From contig CAAETD010000048.1 in assembly GCA_900758885.1 (NCBI GenBank), positions 1-49,969 on the forward strand: a stretch of DNA of 49,969 nt, read 5' to 3'. Shown here in pieces: positions 1-9,279 of this stretch. The position numbers and the translations under genes are program-made. The notes under the pieces were generated by a model. The model was given only the letters and a program-made list of their open reading frames with translations, ran no database searches and was not told where the DNA came from. Position 1 is the first letter of the stretch; each line of letters opens with the position of its first letter. This stretch comes from an uncultured Collinsella sp. (GTDB lineage Bacteria > Actinomycetota > Coriobacteriia > Coriobacteriales > Coriobacteriaceae).

Positions 1-56
1 CCGCAGGCAGCGCGCCTTCTATTATTTTGACGGAACCCGTATCCCGACATTCCTTG
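1..56. other. Left-edge fragment
   Basis: 56 bases before the antiporter stop codon. No reliable gene end, terminator or promoter can be named from so little sequence. Confidence 0.3.
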
Positions 57-1619
57 CTACTTGCCGTCGTCGTCCTGGGCTTCATCGCGCGCGTAGAGCT
101 CCAGCATGCGGCGGCGGTATTCGTGCACGGCGAGCTTGGCGCGCTCCAGGCGGCGGCGCTCACGCGGAGTCAGCTCGGACAGGTCAACCTCGTCTCCATA
201 GGTCTTATCGGCAAGAAGATGCGCCGCGTCCACGATGCGGGCATCGATGTGACCGCTCGCCGCCTCGGCGGAAAGACGCTCGGCAATCGTATCGAGCGTA
301 GGCAGGCCCTCGAATACGCGACCATGGCCATGCGAGGTCAGCAGCTCGTGCTCTCGTGCGAGCAGGCTCGCCAAATCGTGATGGGCGCGCAGGATGTCGA
401 GCGCATCGGATGGATGCTCGGCAACTTCTGCCACGGCGGCAACCGGCGCGGCGTCGACCACGCGGTAGAAGAGCTGCGCGAGCAATGGCATCAAGAACAC
501 CGTGATGGCACCGGCGGCAACCATGACCGACGCAATATCTTGCGACAGCGCGCCCGCGTTGACGGCAACGCTCGTCACGGCAACGATGATCGGCAGGGCC
601 GTGGTGCAGTACAGGGCCACGGTAATGCGACCGTACGCCGACACATCGCGCGTCGCGGGACAAATGCTCATAGAGATAAGGATGGGCACGGCACGAATAA
701 TCAGTAACGCCACGATAAAGCCCGCGAGCAAGCCCGGGCGCGACGCCACGGCCGTCAGGTCGATCTTTGCGCCCGATATGGTAAAGAACACCGGAATCAA
801 AAAGCCGTAGGCCAGGCCGTCGAGCTTGGTCTCGAGCGTATGGTTGCCCTCGGGGATGATATAGCGCAGGACAAAGCCGGCGGCAAAAGAACCCAACACG
901 ATGTCGAGGTCAAAGATGGCCGAGAACGCCACGAGCGTGACCAGGATGAGCACCGTCAGGCGCACGAAGGTCTGCGACGTGGTATCGGCGCGTTCCTCGA
1001 CAAACGCAAAGAAGCGGCTGCCGACGCGCTTGGAGCGACTTGGGACCACGGCCAGCAACACACAAACCGCCGCAAACAAGCCAAGGATTACGAGCGTTTG
1101 GATGCCGGTGCGGGCAGACAGCAATACCGACATAGCAAGCACGGGCCCAAGTTCGCCCCAGGTGCCATACGCGAGAATCGAGTCGCCCACGCGCGTTCCG
1201 GTCAGCGAACGCTCACGCATGATGGGCACGAGCGTGCCGAGCGCCGTCGAAGTGAGGGCAAGCGTCACGGCGATACCGTCGAAATGGCTGACCGAGAACC
1301 ACGGGGTAAAGCGCACGGCGAGCCAGGCGATACCAAACGTGACGACCCACGTCGCCAAGCCGTAGCGTCCCTCGACGCCCGTGATGTTCTTAGGGTCGAT
1401 CTCAAAGCCGGCAAGCAGGAACAAAAAGGCCAGGCCGAGCTCTGACACGAGCGAAACCTCGGCATCTACATGGATGACGCCGAGCATATGGGGTCCCAGC
1501 ACCGCACCGAGCACGAGCAAAAAGACCGTCTCGGGAACGGGTTTTCCGGGAATCGCCGAGGCGATGAAGGGGCTTGCAAAGGCCACGAGCGCGATGATGG
1601 CGAGTGAAACGAATGCCAT
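57..1619 (-). CDS. Cation/proton antiporter, CPA2 (KefB/NapA-like) family
   Basis: A 520-residue integral membrane protein that probably exchanges Na+ or K+ for H+ across the cytoplasmic membrane. About twelve hydrophobic segments fill residues 1-410. The LAGFEID stretch near residue 70 and the Ser/Thr-rich, Gly-rich helices are typical of the CPA2 fold. The last 100 residues are charged and helical, with no recognisable TrkA-N nucleotide-binding domain, so this is a short form compared with KefB/KefC. The ATG at 1619 is chosen because AGAAAGG lies just upstream and the first hydrophobic helix starts at once. Longer upstream starts would add a Cys/Arg-rich, non-membrane segment. It is transcribed away from purL. 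The transported ion cannot be told from the sequence. Confidence 0.85.
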   Translation of the reverse strand: MAFVSLAIIALVAFASPFIASAIPGKPVPETVFLLVLGAVLGPHMLGVIHVDAEVSLVSELGLAFLFLLAGFEIDPKNITGVEGRYGLATWVVTFGIAWLAVRFTPWFSVSHFDGIAVTLALTSTALGTLVPIMRERSLTGTRVGDSILAYGTWGELGPVLAMSVLLSARTGIQTLVILGLFAAVCVLLAVVPSRSKRVGSRFFAFVEERADTTSQTFVRLTVLILVTLVAFSAIFDLDIVLGSFAAGFVLRYIIPEGNHTLETKLDGLAYGFLIPVFFTISGAKIDLTAVASRPGLLAGFIVALLIIRAVPILISMSICPATRDVSAYGRITVALYCTTALPIIVAVTSVAVNAGALSQDIASVMVAAGAITVFLMPLLAQLFYRVVDAAPVAAVAEVAEHPSDALDILRAHHDLASLLAREHELLTSHGHGRVFEGLPTLDTIAERLSAEAASGHIDARIVDAAHLLADKTYGDEVDLSELTPRERRRLERAKLAVHEYRRRMLELYARDEAQDDDGK

Positions 1620-1803
1620 GTGATGCCTTTCTCTTGTTTGCGCTTCACTGTAGCACCCTCGCCGTCCGCAACGCGCCACGAGCTGTCGTATCATAGTGAG
1701 GTTTACAAACATGTGGCTCAAGGCGACCGCAGGGCAGGCCCCGCAAACCGACCGCTGCCGCATACCGTACCGTACGCCCAACCGATCAGGAAGGCAGGAA
1801 CCA
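1620..1803 (+). promoter_or_regulatory. Divergent spacer and purL leader
   Basis: This 184-base spacer separates the antiporter from purL. A possible -10 hexamer TATCAT sits at 1689-1694, with no good -35 in front of it. The roughly 100 bases that follow are GC-rich and can form short hairpins (for example GCAGGG with CCCCGC around 1730-1745). No known purine, ZTP or PRPP riboswitch consensus could be matched by eye. The purL ribosome-binding site is AGGAAGGCAGGA just before the ATG. Confidence 0.35.
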
Positions 1804-4800
1804 ATGGTCTCTCGTATCTACGTGGAGAAGAAACCCGGGTTCGACGTCGAGGCTCAGCAGCTCAAGGGCGAGCTGACCGAGATTCTCGGCATCAAGGGCA
1901 TCGAGGCCCTGAGGATCATCAACCGCTACGACGTCGAGGGCATCGACGAGGAGCTTTTCCGCTCCTGCGTGCCGACCGTCTTTAGCGAGCCCCAGGTCGA
2001 TGTGACCTACGACGAGCTCCCCGCAAGCGATGGCGCCGTCTTTGCCGTCGAATTCCTGCCTGGCCAGTTTGACCAGCGCGCCGACTCCGCCAGCGAGTGC
2101 GTGCAGCTCATCAGCCAGGGCGAGCGCCCCGCCGTGCGCTCCGCCAAGGTCTATATGCTCTCGGGCGCTCTGGACGAAGCCGCCATCGAGGCCATCAAGC
2201 ACTACGTGGTGAACCCCGTCGAGGCGCGCATCGCCTCGCTCGACCTGCCCGAGACGCTGTACATGGAGACCCCCGAGCCCCAGCCCGTCGAGGTGCTCGA
2301 CGGCTTCCGCGAGCTCGATGAGACCGGCCTTGCCGCCTTTATTTCTGAGCGCGGCCTTGCCATGGACGAGGCGGACATCGCCTTCTGCCAGCAGTACTTC
2401 CGCGATGAGGATCGCGACCCCACCATCACCGAGATCCGCGTGATCGACACCTATTGGTCCGACCACTGCCGCCACACCACCTTCGGCACCGTCCTGGATG
2501 ACGTGACGATCGACGACGCCGTGGTGCAGCAGGCCTTCGACCGCTACATGGAGATGCGCCACGAGCTCGGTCGCGACGCCAAGCCCGTCTGCCTCATGGA
2601 CATGGGCACCATCGGCGCCAAATACCTCAAGAAGACCGGCGTCATGACCGATGTCGACGAATCCGAGGAGATCAACGCCTGCACCGTCAAGGTGAAGGTC
2701 GATGTCGACGGCGAGGACCAGGACTGGCTGTTCCTGTTTAAGAACGAGACCCACAACCACCCGACCGAGATCGAGCCCTTCGGCGGTGCCGCCACTTGCG
2801 TGGGCGGCGCCATCCGCGACCCGCTTTCGGGCCGCAGCTACGTGTACCAGGCCATGCGTGTCACCGGCGCCGGCGACCCCACCGTCCCCGTGTCCGAGAC
2901 GCTCGAGGGCAAGCTGCCGCAGCGCAAGCTCGTAACCACCGCTGCCGCCGGCTACTCCAGCTACGGCAACCAGATCGGCCTTGCCACCGGCCAGGTCAAC
3001 GAGCTCTATCACCCCGGCTACGTGGCCAAGCGCATGGAGGTCGGCGCCGTCGTGGGCGCTACCCCGGCAAACCACGTGCGCCGCGAGTGCCCCGCCCCCA
3101 CCGACAAGATCATCCTGCTGGGCGGCCGCACCGGCCGTGACGGCATCGGCGGTGCCACCGGCTCCTCCAAGACCCAGAACACCGAGTCCATCGAGACCTC
3201 GGGCGCCGAGGTCCAGAAGGGTAACGCCCCGGTCGAGCGTAAGCTGCAGCGCCTCTTCCGCCGCGGCGACGCCTGCCGCCTGATCAAGCGCTGCAACGAC
3301 TTTGGCGCCGGCGGCGTCTCGGTCGCCGTAGGCGAGCTTGCCGACGGCCTGTATGTCGACCTTGATACCGTGACCAAGAAGTACGACGGCCTGGACGGCA
3401 CCGAGCTCGCTATTTCCGAGTCCCAGGAGCGTATGGCCTGCGCCGTCGCCGACAGTGACGTCGAGGAGTTCATGGGCTACGCCGCCGAGGAGAACCTGGA
3501 GGCGACCGTTATCGCCGAGGTTACCGCCGAGCCGCGCATGCGCATGGCTTGGAACGGTGTCGCCATCGTCGACCTATCCCGCGAGTTCCTCAACTCCAAC
3601 GGCGCGCCCAAGCACCAGGTCGCCCACGTGTGCGCCCGCAGCGTGTGGCAGCCCAGCTGGGCCGGCACCACGCTTGCCGAGCGCATGACCTCGCTTGTCA
3701 CCGACCTCAACGTTGCCTCCAACAAGGGCCTTTCCGAGCGCTTCGACTCCACCATCGGTGCCGCAACCGTGCTTATGCCTTTTGGCGGCAAGACGCAGCT
3801 CACCCCGAGCTCTGCCATGGTCGCCAAGTTCCCCGTGGACGGCGAGACCACCACGGCAAGCGCCATGGCATGGGGCTTCAACCCCTACCTGATGGAAGCC
3901 GACCAGTTTGCCGGCGCCTACCTGTCCGTGGTCGAGTCCATCGCCAAGCTCGTGGCTGCCGGCTTTGAGCACAAGCGCGCCTATCTCTCCTTCCAGGAGT
4001 ACTTCGAGCGTCTGCGCACCGAGGCCGAGCGCTGGGGCAAGCCCACGGCAGCCGTCCTGGGCGCCCTCATGGCCCAAGTCGACCTAGGTGCCGGCGCCAT
4101 CGGTGGCAAGGATTCCATGAGCGGCTCGTTTGAGGACGAGGCCGGCGAGCTCAACGTTCCGCCGACTCTGATCAGCTTCGCTGTGGCCGTGGGCCGCGCG
4201 GCGCGCGCCGTCTCCCCTGAGTTCAAGGGCCTGACGCACCGCGTCGTCCGCATCGCCCCCGCCACCTATGGCGAGGACTACCGCCCCGATGCTCAGCAGC
4301 TGCTCGCCGCGTTTGACGCCGTCGAGGCGCTCACTGCTACCGGCGACGCCCTGGCCGTCTCCACGCCCGGCTACGGCTGCGGCGCCGAGAGCCTCTTTAA
4401 GATGTGCGTCGGTAACCAGATCGGTATCGAGCTTGCCGAGGATGTAGACGTGGAGAGCCTCTTCACCCCGCTCTACGGCAGCTTTATCGTCGAGCTCGCC
4501 GAGGACGCCGAGCTGCCCGAGGTCGCCGACGGCGTTGTTCTCGAGCCCCTGGGCACCACCGTCGAGGGCTATGTCATCGACACCGGCTCCGAGGTCATCG
4601 AGCTCGCCGAGCTCCAGGAGGCCTGGGAGAGCGGCATCGAGGGCGTCTTCGCCTACCGCAGCGCCGGCGAGACCCCCGAGGTCGAGACCATCGACTTCCG
4701 CGCCAAGGATATCCACGTGTACGGCGGCGCCAAGATCGCCCGCCCGCGCGTGATCATCCCCGTGTTCCCCGGCAACAACTGCGAGTACGACAGCGCCCGC

Positions 4801-5550
4801 GCCTTCCGTGCCGCCGGTGCCGAGGCCGACACCTTCGTGATCAACAACCTCACGCCCGAGGCCGTCGCCGAGAGCACCCACGAGCTTGCCCGCCGCATCC
4901 GTGCAAGCCAGATCGTTATGATCCCCGGCGGCTTCTCGGGCGGCGACGAGCCCGACGGCTCTGCCAAGTTCATCACGGCGTTCTTCCGCGCTCCCGAGGT
5001 CACCGAGGCAGTCCGCGACCTGCTCAAGGCCCGCGATGGCCTGATGCTGGGCATCTGCAACGGCTTCCAGGCCCTGATCAAGCTCGGCCTGGTGCCCTAC
5101 GGCGACATCGTCGACGCCACGCCCGATGCGCCCACGTTGACGTTCAACACCATCGGTCGCCACCAGAGCCGTCTGGTGCGCACCCGCATCTCGTCCAACT
5201 TGTCCCCGTGGCTGTCTCAGTGCAGCCTGGACGACCCCTACACCGTCGCCATCAGCCACGGCGAGGGCCGCTTTGTCGCCAACGATGAAGTGCTCGCCCA
5301 GCTGATCGCCAACGGCCAGGTCGCCACGCAGTACGTGGGCGAGAACGGTAAGCCCAGCATGGATCTCTCCGTCAACCCCAACGGCTCCGCACTCGCCATC
5401 GAGGGCATCACGAGCCCCGACGGCCGCGTCCTGGGCAAGATGGGCCATGCCGAGCGTCGCGGCGACAACCTGTACCGCAACGTGCCCGAGCATGTCCCCG
5501 GCGATAAGTTCATGCCGATCTTTGAGAGCGGCGTGGCCTACTTCGCTTAA
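1804..5550 (+). CDS. purL: Phosphoribosylformylglycinamidine synthase, large single-chain form
   Basis: PurL converts formylglycinamide ribotide, glutamine and ATP to formylglycinamidine ribotide, the fourth step of de novo purine synthesis in the cytoplasm. The 1248-residue chain carries the whole enzyme. It has an N-terminal PurS-like part, then tandem AIRS-like synthase halves (TYWSDHCRHTTFG near residue 215, FKNETHNHPTEIEPFGGAATC near 315), and then a class I glutaminase starting near residue 985 (IIPVFPGNNCEYDSARAF). The glutaminase nucleophile is C1085 in LGICNGFQ, with H1215 and E1217 completing the triad. Its size fits the short large-PurL class seen in clostridia and bifidobacteria rather than the roughly 1300-residue proteobacterial type. 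The start at 1804 is backed by a strong Shine-Dalgarno sequence. It stands alone, with no other pur genes next to it, and a terminator follows. Confidence 0.97.
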   Translation: MVSRIYVEKKPGFDVEAQQLKGELTEILGIKGIEALRIINRYDVEGIDEELFRSCVPTVFSEPQVDVTYDELPASDGAVFAVEFLPGQFDQRADSASECVQLISQGERPAVRSAKVYMLSGALDEAAIEAIKHYVVNPVEARIASLDLPETLYMETPEPQPVEVLDGFRELDETGLAAFISERGLAMDEADIAFCQQYFRDEDRDPTITEIRVIDTYWSDHCRHTTFGTVLDDVTIDDAVVQQAFDRYMEMRHELGRDAKPVCLMDMGTIGAKYLKKTGVMTDVDESEEINACTVKVKVDVDGEDQDWLFLFKNETHNHPTEIEPFGGAATCVGGAIRDPLSGRSYVYQAMRVTGAGDPTVPVSETLEGKLPQRKLVTTAAAGYSSYGNQIGLATGQVNELYHPGYVAKRMEVGAVVGATPANHVRRECPAPTDKIILLGGRTGRDGIGGATGSSKTQNTESIETSGAEVQKGNAPVERKLQRLFRRGDACRLIKRCNDFGAGGVSVAVGELADGLYVDLDTVTKKYDGLDGTELAISESQERMACAVADSDVEEFMGYAAEENLEATVIAEVTAEPRMRMAWNGVAIVDLSREFLNSNGAPKHQVAHVCARSVWQPSWAGTTLAERMTSLVTDLNVASNKGLSERFDSTIGAATVLMPFGGKTQLTPSSAMVAKFPVDGETTTASAMAWGFNPYLMEADQFAGAYLSVVESIAKLVAAGFEHKRAYLSFQEYFERLRTEAERWGKPTAAVLGALMAQVDLGAGAIGGKDSMSGSFEDEAGELNVPPTLISFAVAVGRAARAVSPEFKGLTHRVVRIAPATYGEDYRPDAQQLLAAFDAVEALTATGDALAVSTPGYGCGAESLFKMCVGNQIGIELAEDVDVESLFTPLYGSFIVELAEDAELPEVADGVVLEPLGTTVEGYVIDTGSEVIELAELQEAWESGIEGVFAYRSAGETPEVETIDFRAKDIHVYGGAKIARPRVIIPVFPGNNCEYDSARAFRAAGAEADTFVINNLTPEAVAESTHELARRIRASQIVMIPGGFSGGDEPDGSAKFITAFFRAPEVTEAVRDLLKARDGLMLGICNGFQALIKLGLVPYGDIVDATPDAPTLTFNTIGRHQSRLVRTRISSNLSPWLSQCSLDDPYTVAISHGEGRFVANDEVLAQLIANGQVATQYVGENGKPSMDLSVNPNGSALAIEGITSPDGRVLGKMGHAERRGDNLYRNVPEHVPGDKFMPIFESGVAYFA

Positions 5551-5588
5551 ACCTTTCCCATCGGGTACAATCCCTTCGGGTAACAACA

Positions 5589-5624
5589 CCCGCCACCGAC
5601 ACATCCGGTGGCGGGTTCTTTTTT
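5589..5624 (+). terminator. Rho-independent terminator after purL
   Basis: A 10-bp perfect stem CCCGCCACCG / CGGTGGCGGG (5589-5598 with 5606-5615) has a 7-base loop and is followed by TTCTTTTTT. It lies 38 bases after the purL stop and ends 25 bases before the next start codon, so it separates purL from the permease gene. Confidence 0.93.
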
Positions 5625-5649
5625 GCTTCGCGCATGCAGGAAGGACATC

Positions 5650-6585
5650 ATGGAAAGCCGCAAGCCGTATCTCGCCACCCTGCCCGGACTCATCCTGGGC
5701 TGTCTTGTTTGCTGTGCACTCTGGGGATCGGCCTTTCCCTGCATCAAGATCGGCTACGCACTCTTTGGTATCCCGGCGCACGATAGCGCCTCGCAGCTGC
5801 TCTTTGCGGGCTTGCGCTTCACGCTTGCCGGCGCCCTAGTTATCGTTGGGATGAGTGCGGCCCAACGCCGCCCCCTCATTCCGCAGGCTCGCGACATCAA
5901 GCCCATCTTTGTCTTGTCGCTCTTCCAGACTATCGGGCAGTACTTCTTTTTCTATCTGGGCCTCTCGCGCGCCAGCGCCATGTCGAGCTCCATCATCGAG
6001 GCCAGCGCCAACTTCCTCGCAATCCTCTTTGCCGCCCTGGCATTTCACACCGAGAAGCTCAATACGGCCAAGGTGCTTGGCTGTGCGCTGGGCTTTGCCG
6101 GCGTCGCGCTCGTCAACCTCTCGGGCGCAGATGGCACCTTTGGCTTCAGGCTCGATGGCGAGGGCTTTATCTTGGCTTCCACTGTTGCGGGCGCCCTGTC
6201 GACCTGCCTCATTGGCATCTTCTCGCGCGAGCACGACGGCGTCTTGCTCGCCGGCTGGCAGTTTTTAGTCGGTGGCGTGGTCCTTACCGCCATCGGGTTT
6301 TTGATGGGCGGCACGTTGTCCCCCACCGAAATTGCCCCCGCCATCGCGCTCATCATCTACATGGCGCTTATCTCCGCGGTCGCCTACTCGCTGTGGTCGC
6401 GCCTGCTTGCCGTCAACCCCGTCAGCCGCGTCTCGGTCTTTGGGTTTATGAACCCGGTCTTTGGCGTACTGCTGAGCGCGCTGCTGCTCGGCGAGGGCGC
6501 TGGCACGAGCCCCGTTACCGTACTTGTTGCCCTGTTGTTGGTCTGCGGCGGCATAATCATCGTCAACAAACCCAAAAAAGCCTAG
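5650..6585 (+). CDS. EamA/DMT-family permease
   Basis: A 311-residue membrane protein of the drug/metabolite transporter superfamily, with about ten hydrophobic helices in two EamA repeats (roughly residues 15-145 and 165-305). Features seen are LWGSAFPCIKIGY in helix 1, QTIGQYFFFYLGLSRASAM in the first repeat, and the GFMNPVFGVLLSALLLGE stretch near the end of the second repeat. Members export or import amino acids, nucleosides and other small metabolites; the substrate cannot be inferred here. The ATG at 5650 follows AGGAAGG. An earlier GTG at 5608 lies inside the purL terminator and is rejected. It sits alone between the purL terminator and the convergent diguanylate cyclase gene. Confidence 0.9.
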   Translation: MESRKPYLATLPGLILGCLVCCALWGSAFPCIKIGYALFGIPAHDSASQLLFAGLRFTLAGALVIVGMSAAQRRPLIPQARDIKPIFVLSLFQTIGQYFFFYLGLSRASAMSSSIIEASANFLAILFAALAFHTEKLNTAKVLGCALGFAGVALVNLSGADGTFGFRLDGEGFILASTVAGALSTCLIGIFSREHDGVLLAGWQFLVGGVVLTAIGFLMGGTLSPTEIAPAIALIIYMALISAVAYSLWSRLLAVNPVSRVSVFGFMNPVFGVLLSALLLGEGAGTSPVTVLVALLLVCGGIIIVNKPKKA

Positions 6586-6732
6586 CGAGCTCACCTTTTT
6601 AGAGAGAGCCTTCACACACTTTAGCTTAATGGAATGCACTGGCTCTCGTTGATTTCGTACCGAGCCGCGGCGGCAGACGCTCGTCTTGCCGCACCGCGCC
6701 TGGGCGTTATGGCCGGTGGCCCCCGCAAACGC

Positions 6733-6774
6733 AAAAAGGGCGCACGACCATCAATGCGGTCGTATGCCCCTTTT
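6733..6774 (-). terminator. Terminator between EamA and the GGDEF gene, probably bidirectional
   Basis: An imperfect stem pairs AAAAGGG..CACGACC with GGTCGT..CCCCTTTT around the loop ATCAATGC. It begins immediately after the stop codon of the leftward diguanylate cyclase gene. It has a run of T on both sides (as T5 on the minus strand and T4 on the plus strand), so it may serve both convergent transcripts. Confidence 0.8.
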
Positions 6775-7917
6775 CTAGCGTATTTGTACGCCGGCTTTCT
6801 TTTTCTCGGCCTTGACGCGATAGAGCTCCGCATCGGCAGCGCGAAGTAAGTCTTGCCAGGTATCAACACTATCGCCGACCCGCGCGCAACCGATGGACAT
6901 CCGCAATGCATACGGCACCTCGGCATGCGCGAGCTCGTCGTTGATTGTCGCGCACAGATGCATGATATCCTGTTCCGCCGCTGCCTTTTGGAGCACCACG
7001 AACTCATCGCCACCATAACGCGCGATAAAGCCACCAGACGCCGAGCAGACATCCTTGAGCGCCGTCGCAACAACCTGAAGAGCATGGTCGCCCTCCACAT
7101 GTCCATAGCGATCGTTAATCTGCTTAAAGCCGTCAGCGTCCATCATAAGCAGATATACATCTTCGGCCTGATCCACATTTGAAAAGAGCGACAGCATATA
7201 GGTCTCAAAACGGTTGCGGTTGTTGAGTCCAGTCAACGGGTCAGTCGAGATCAGTTGCTCCTGGCAGATGATATAGAGCAGCAACATGCTAATCATTATG
7301 CCGACACAAAGGCCAGGCACCGAGTATACGATCTGAAAGGTACCGCCCACCAGGGCCGGAATGGCGAAAAATGCCAAGGTTCGATAGATAGCCTTCGTCT
7401 GCAGGCTCTCGACCCTACGAGATTGCACAAACGCATGCAGGGACGTATGTATAACGTAACAGTAGCTGACAATGGGCTGGATCATATAGGCAAAGCCGCG
7501 ACGATACACGCCCTGCGAATCGATATAGAACAAGGCGTGCGTCCAGTAACTGGTAAAAGCCAGCACGACCACCAGAGCCGTAGGCAACGTTACAAGCACC
7601 ACCCTATAGCGCGAGGTCACAAGGCGAGAGCCCTGCATCGTCTCGGAATAGATAAACCAAATGAGACACGCGATGGCAAAGAGCGAAAACGAAACCGCGT
7701 TGGAAATCCAGTTGGCAGCAATACCCAACGTGCCGTCCGCACCATCCGAAAGCGTCCAGATCATATCGAATAATATGTACGCGGCGGAGGTGTAGCCAAG
7801 CATGCTAAACAATAGCTGCAGGGTGCTCGAGAACAAGGAGCGACGACTTCGCGCGGCAAGCCCGATAAGAACAATCATGCATAGCAGGAATATCTCAATC
7901 TTGAGTGCCTTAACCAC
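6775..7917 (-). CDS. Membrane-bound diguanylate cyclase (GGDEF domain)
   Basis: This probably makes cyclic di-GMP from two GTP. The N-terminal 220 residues hold six or seven hydrophobic helices, a membrane sensor of unknown ligand. The C-terminal 160 residues form a GGDEF domain with TGLNNRNRFETYM at its start and an intact RYGGDEFVV active site. No RxxD inhibitory I-site is visible five residues before GGDEF (the segment reads SASGGFIA), so product feedback is probably missing. The start is uncertain. A GTG at 7917 has AAGGGA nine bases upstream and begins directly with the first helix. A TTG at 7935 is possible but lacks a good Shine-Dalgarno sequence. No EAL or PilZ gene is nearby. Confidence 0.88.
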   Translation of the reverse strand: MVKALKIEIFLLCMIVLIGLAARSRRSLFSSTLQLLFSMLGYTSAAYILFDMIWTLSDGADGTLGIAANWISNAVSFSLFAIACLIWFIYSETMQGSRLVTSRYRVVLVTLPTALVVVLAFTSYWTHALFYIDSQGVYRRGFAYMIQPIVSYCYVIHTSLHAFVQSRRVESLQTKAIYRTLAFFAIPALVGGTFQIVYSVPGLCVGIMISMLLLYIICQEQLISTDPLTGLNNRNRFETYMLSLFSNVDQAEDVYLLMMDADGFKQINDRYGHVEGDHALQVVATALKDVCSASGGFIARYGGDEFVVLQKAAAEQDIMHLCATINDELAHAEVPYALRMSIGCARVGDSVDTWQDLLRAADAELYRVKAEKKKAGVQIR

Positions 7918-8023
7918 TAGACGCCATCCCTTCAATATCCGAATGGCCAGAATCGCCCAATTCGAATCAGGGCAATAAACACCCCTTTACTCCGCAGGGG
8001 TAAAGGGAATCATAGCAAAGCGC

Positions 8024-8069
8024 CCGAACATCACTGCAAAACAGTTTCTGTTCGGGCGCTCGGACGGCG
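8024..8069 (-). terminator. Hairpin downstream of the kdgT-like gene
   Basis: An inverted repeat AGCGCCCGAACA / TGTTCGGGCGCT lies 40-80 bases past the stop of the leftward permease gene, followed on the minus strand by TTTGCT. A second hairpin, CCCTTTAC / GTAAAGGG, lies just beyond at about 7983-8008. Either could end the permease transcript; the T-run is weak. Confidence 0.55.
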
Positions 8070-8106
8070 CGAATTGCACGCCGGAATCAATTATCGGTAA
8101 CGGCCG

Positions 8107-9129
8107 TTACTCGCCGTCGATGTCGGTCGCGACGGCCTCCTCGATGGCCTCGACACCGGCAGGCGACAGGTCCTCCTTGCCCTGGCAGAACTTCTTGTCG
8201 ACCCAGCCGGTCAGAATCGGAGCCATGATTGCCGTGATGATAACGGCAGTGGCGATCTGGGCGTACGCGGTGGGCGCAAGCTCGGCGTAGCGCGGTGCGA
8301 CCTCGGCGAGAGCAACCGGCGTGGTCATAGCCGTGCCGGCGATGGTGGAACAAGCCACGGCAGCCTTGCCGTTACCACCGCACAGGCGCTCGAACGCAAA
8401 GGTGATGGGACCGACGACAAACAGCGTGACAAGGCCCAGCAAGATGCCGGAAATACCACCGGTGATAAAGCTCGACAGGCTCATGGACGCGCCAAGCTGA
8501 AATCCGATGACGGCAATCGCAGGGTTGGAACCGGGAACCAGCAGGTTCTTGATAAACGGGAACAGGTTGCCCAGAACCATGCCGATAACGAGCGGCAAAA
8601 TGGAGCCGATGATAGTACCGACAGGGATGTTGGCAAGACCCGAAACACCAAGGATGATCATCGTGACGGCGGAGCCGGCCGTAAAGAACAGGATACCGAC
8701 GGCGCCCTGCTCGGACTCATCGCCGAACTCGCCCATGATGCCCGTATAGAGCGCCATGTTGCAAAACGTAATGCCGCCGATGATAGACACGGAGCTCAGA
8801 CCCAGGAAGTTGTCGTTAAAGAAATATGCCACGCCTAGGCCGAGAGCCGCTGCGACGACCAGCTTGGGAATCAGCACGACGATACCGGTCTTGATGGCGC
8901 CCGGCGTGGACTTAAAGCTGATGCCGGCGCCCACGAACAGCAGGATCGCGGCGACGATGGTATTGGAGCCACCGCGGCAGGCAGCCGTAAAGAAGCCGCC
9001 GATCTCAAAAACCTGCGGGCAGAAGGTGTTGAGCAAAAGACCGACGATCATCGGATAGATCATGATGTCGCCCGGGATGCGCGGAACCTTGAATTTCTTT
9101 TGCTCGTTGGCAGTCGCTTCCTGTGCCAT
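8107..9129 (-). CDS. kdgT: 2-keto-3-deoxygluconate permease family (KdgT-like)
   Basis: A 340-residue membrane protein with about ten hydrophobic helices. It resembles KdgT proton symporters over its length: IPGDIMIYPMIVGLLLNTFCP near the N terminus, VSIIGGITFCNMALYTGIMGEFGDE, a middle GLANIPVGTIIGSILPLVIGMVLGNL and AGTAMTTPVALAEVAP. KdgT takes up 2-keto-3-deoxygluconate, a pectin and alginate breakdown product. No KdgK, KdgA or uronate genes are near, so the substrate is an inference from family only. The ATG at 9129 follows GGGGG; an upstream alternative at 9159 would add only ten residues. A TTCCGC/GCGGAA palindrome (9141-9156) sits just before the ribosome-binding site. Confidence 0.82.
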   Translation of the reverse strand: MAQEATANEQKKFKVPRIPGDIMIYPMIVGLLLNTFCPQVFEIGGFFTAACRGGSNTIVAAILLFVGAGISFKSTPGAIKTGIVVLIPKLVVAAALGLGVAYFFNDNFLGLSSVSIIGGITFCNMALYTGIMGEFGDESEQGAVGILFFTAGSAVTMIILGVSGLANIPVGTIIGSILPLVIGMVLGNLFPFIKNLLVPGSNPAIAVIGFQLGASMSLSSFITGGISGILLGLVTLFVVGPITFAFERLCGGNGKAAVACSTIAGTAMTTPVALAEVAPRYAELAPTAYAQIATAVIITAIMAPILTGWVDKKFCQGKEDLSPAGVEAIEEAVATDIDGE

Positions 9130-9140
9130 GAAACCCCCAT

Positions 9141-9156
9141 TTCCGCTGACGCGGAA
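9141..9156 (-). promoter_or_regulatory. Palindrome in the kdgT leader
   Basis: The perfect inverted repeat TTCCGC-TGAC-GCGGAA ends 12 bases upstream of the kdgT start codon, next to its ribosome-binding site. It could be an operator or an mRNA hairpin. No nearby regulator gene suggests which. Confidence 0.35.
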
Positions 9157-9279
9157 CAAAAGCCCACGTCATGCTTTGCTACAGTAAAGTTTGACCATGG
9201 TACCAGAAGAAATAGACCAGCTCGGTGAAAAATTCGACAAGTTGGGATGGAACGAGATTCGGCGCCCGCGACGCCACCC

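Noticed and set aside
1700..1800. ZTP or purine riboswitch upstream of purL
   Set aside because: The conserved GGGGAGC and CCGCCUGGGC parts of the ZTP class and the purine-aptamer loops could not be found.
1696..1803. Longer N terminus for PurL
   Set aside because: The extra 36 residues are Arg/Pro-rich and unlike the family; the ATG at 1804 has the good ribosome-binding site.
1786..3075. Long open reading frame antisense to purL (429 codons), and another at 4084-5781 (565 codons)
   Set aside because: Both are frame shadows of a GC-rich gene; their products are low-complexity Val/Leu/Gly/Asp-rich with no domain, while purL itself is full length with catalytic residues.
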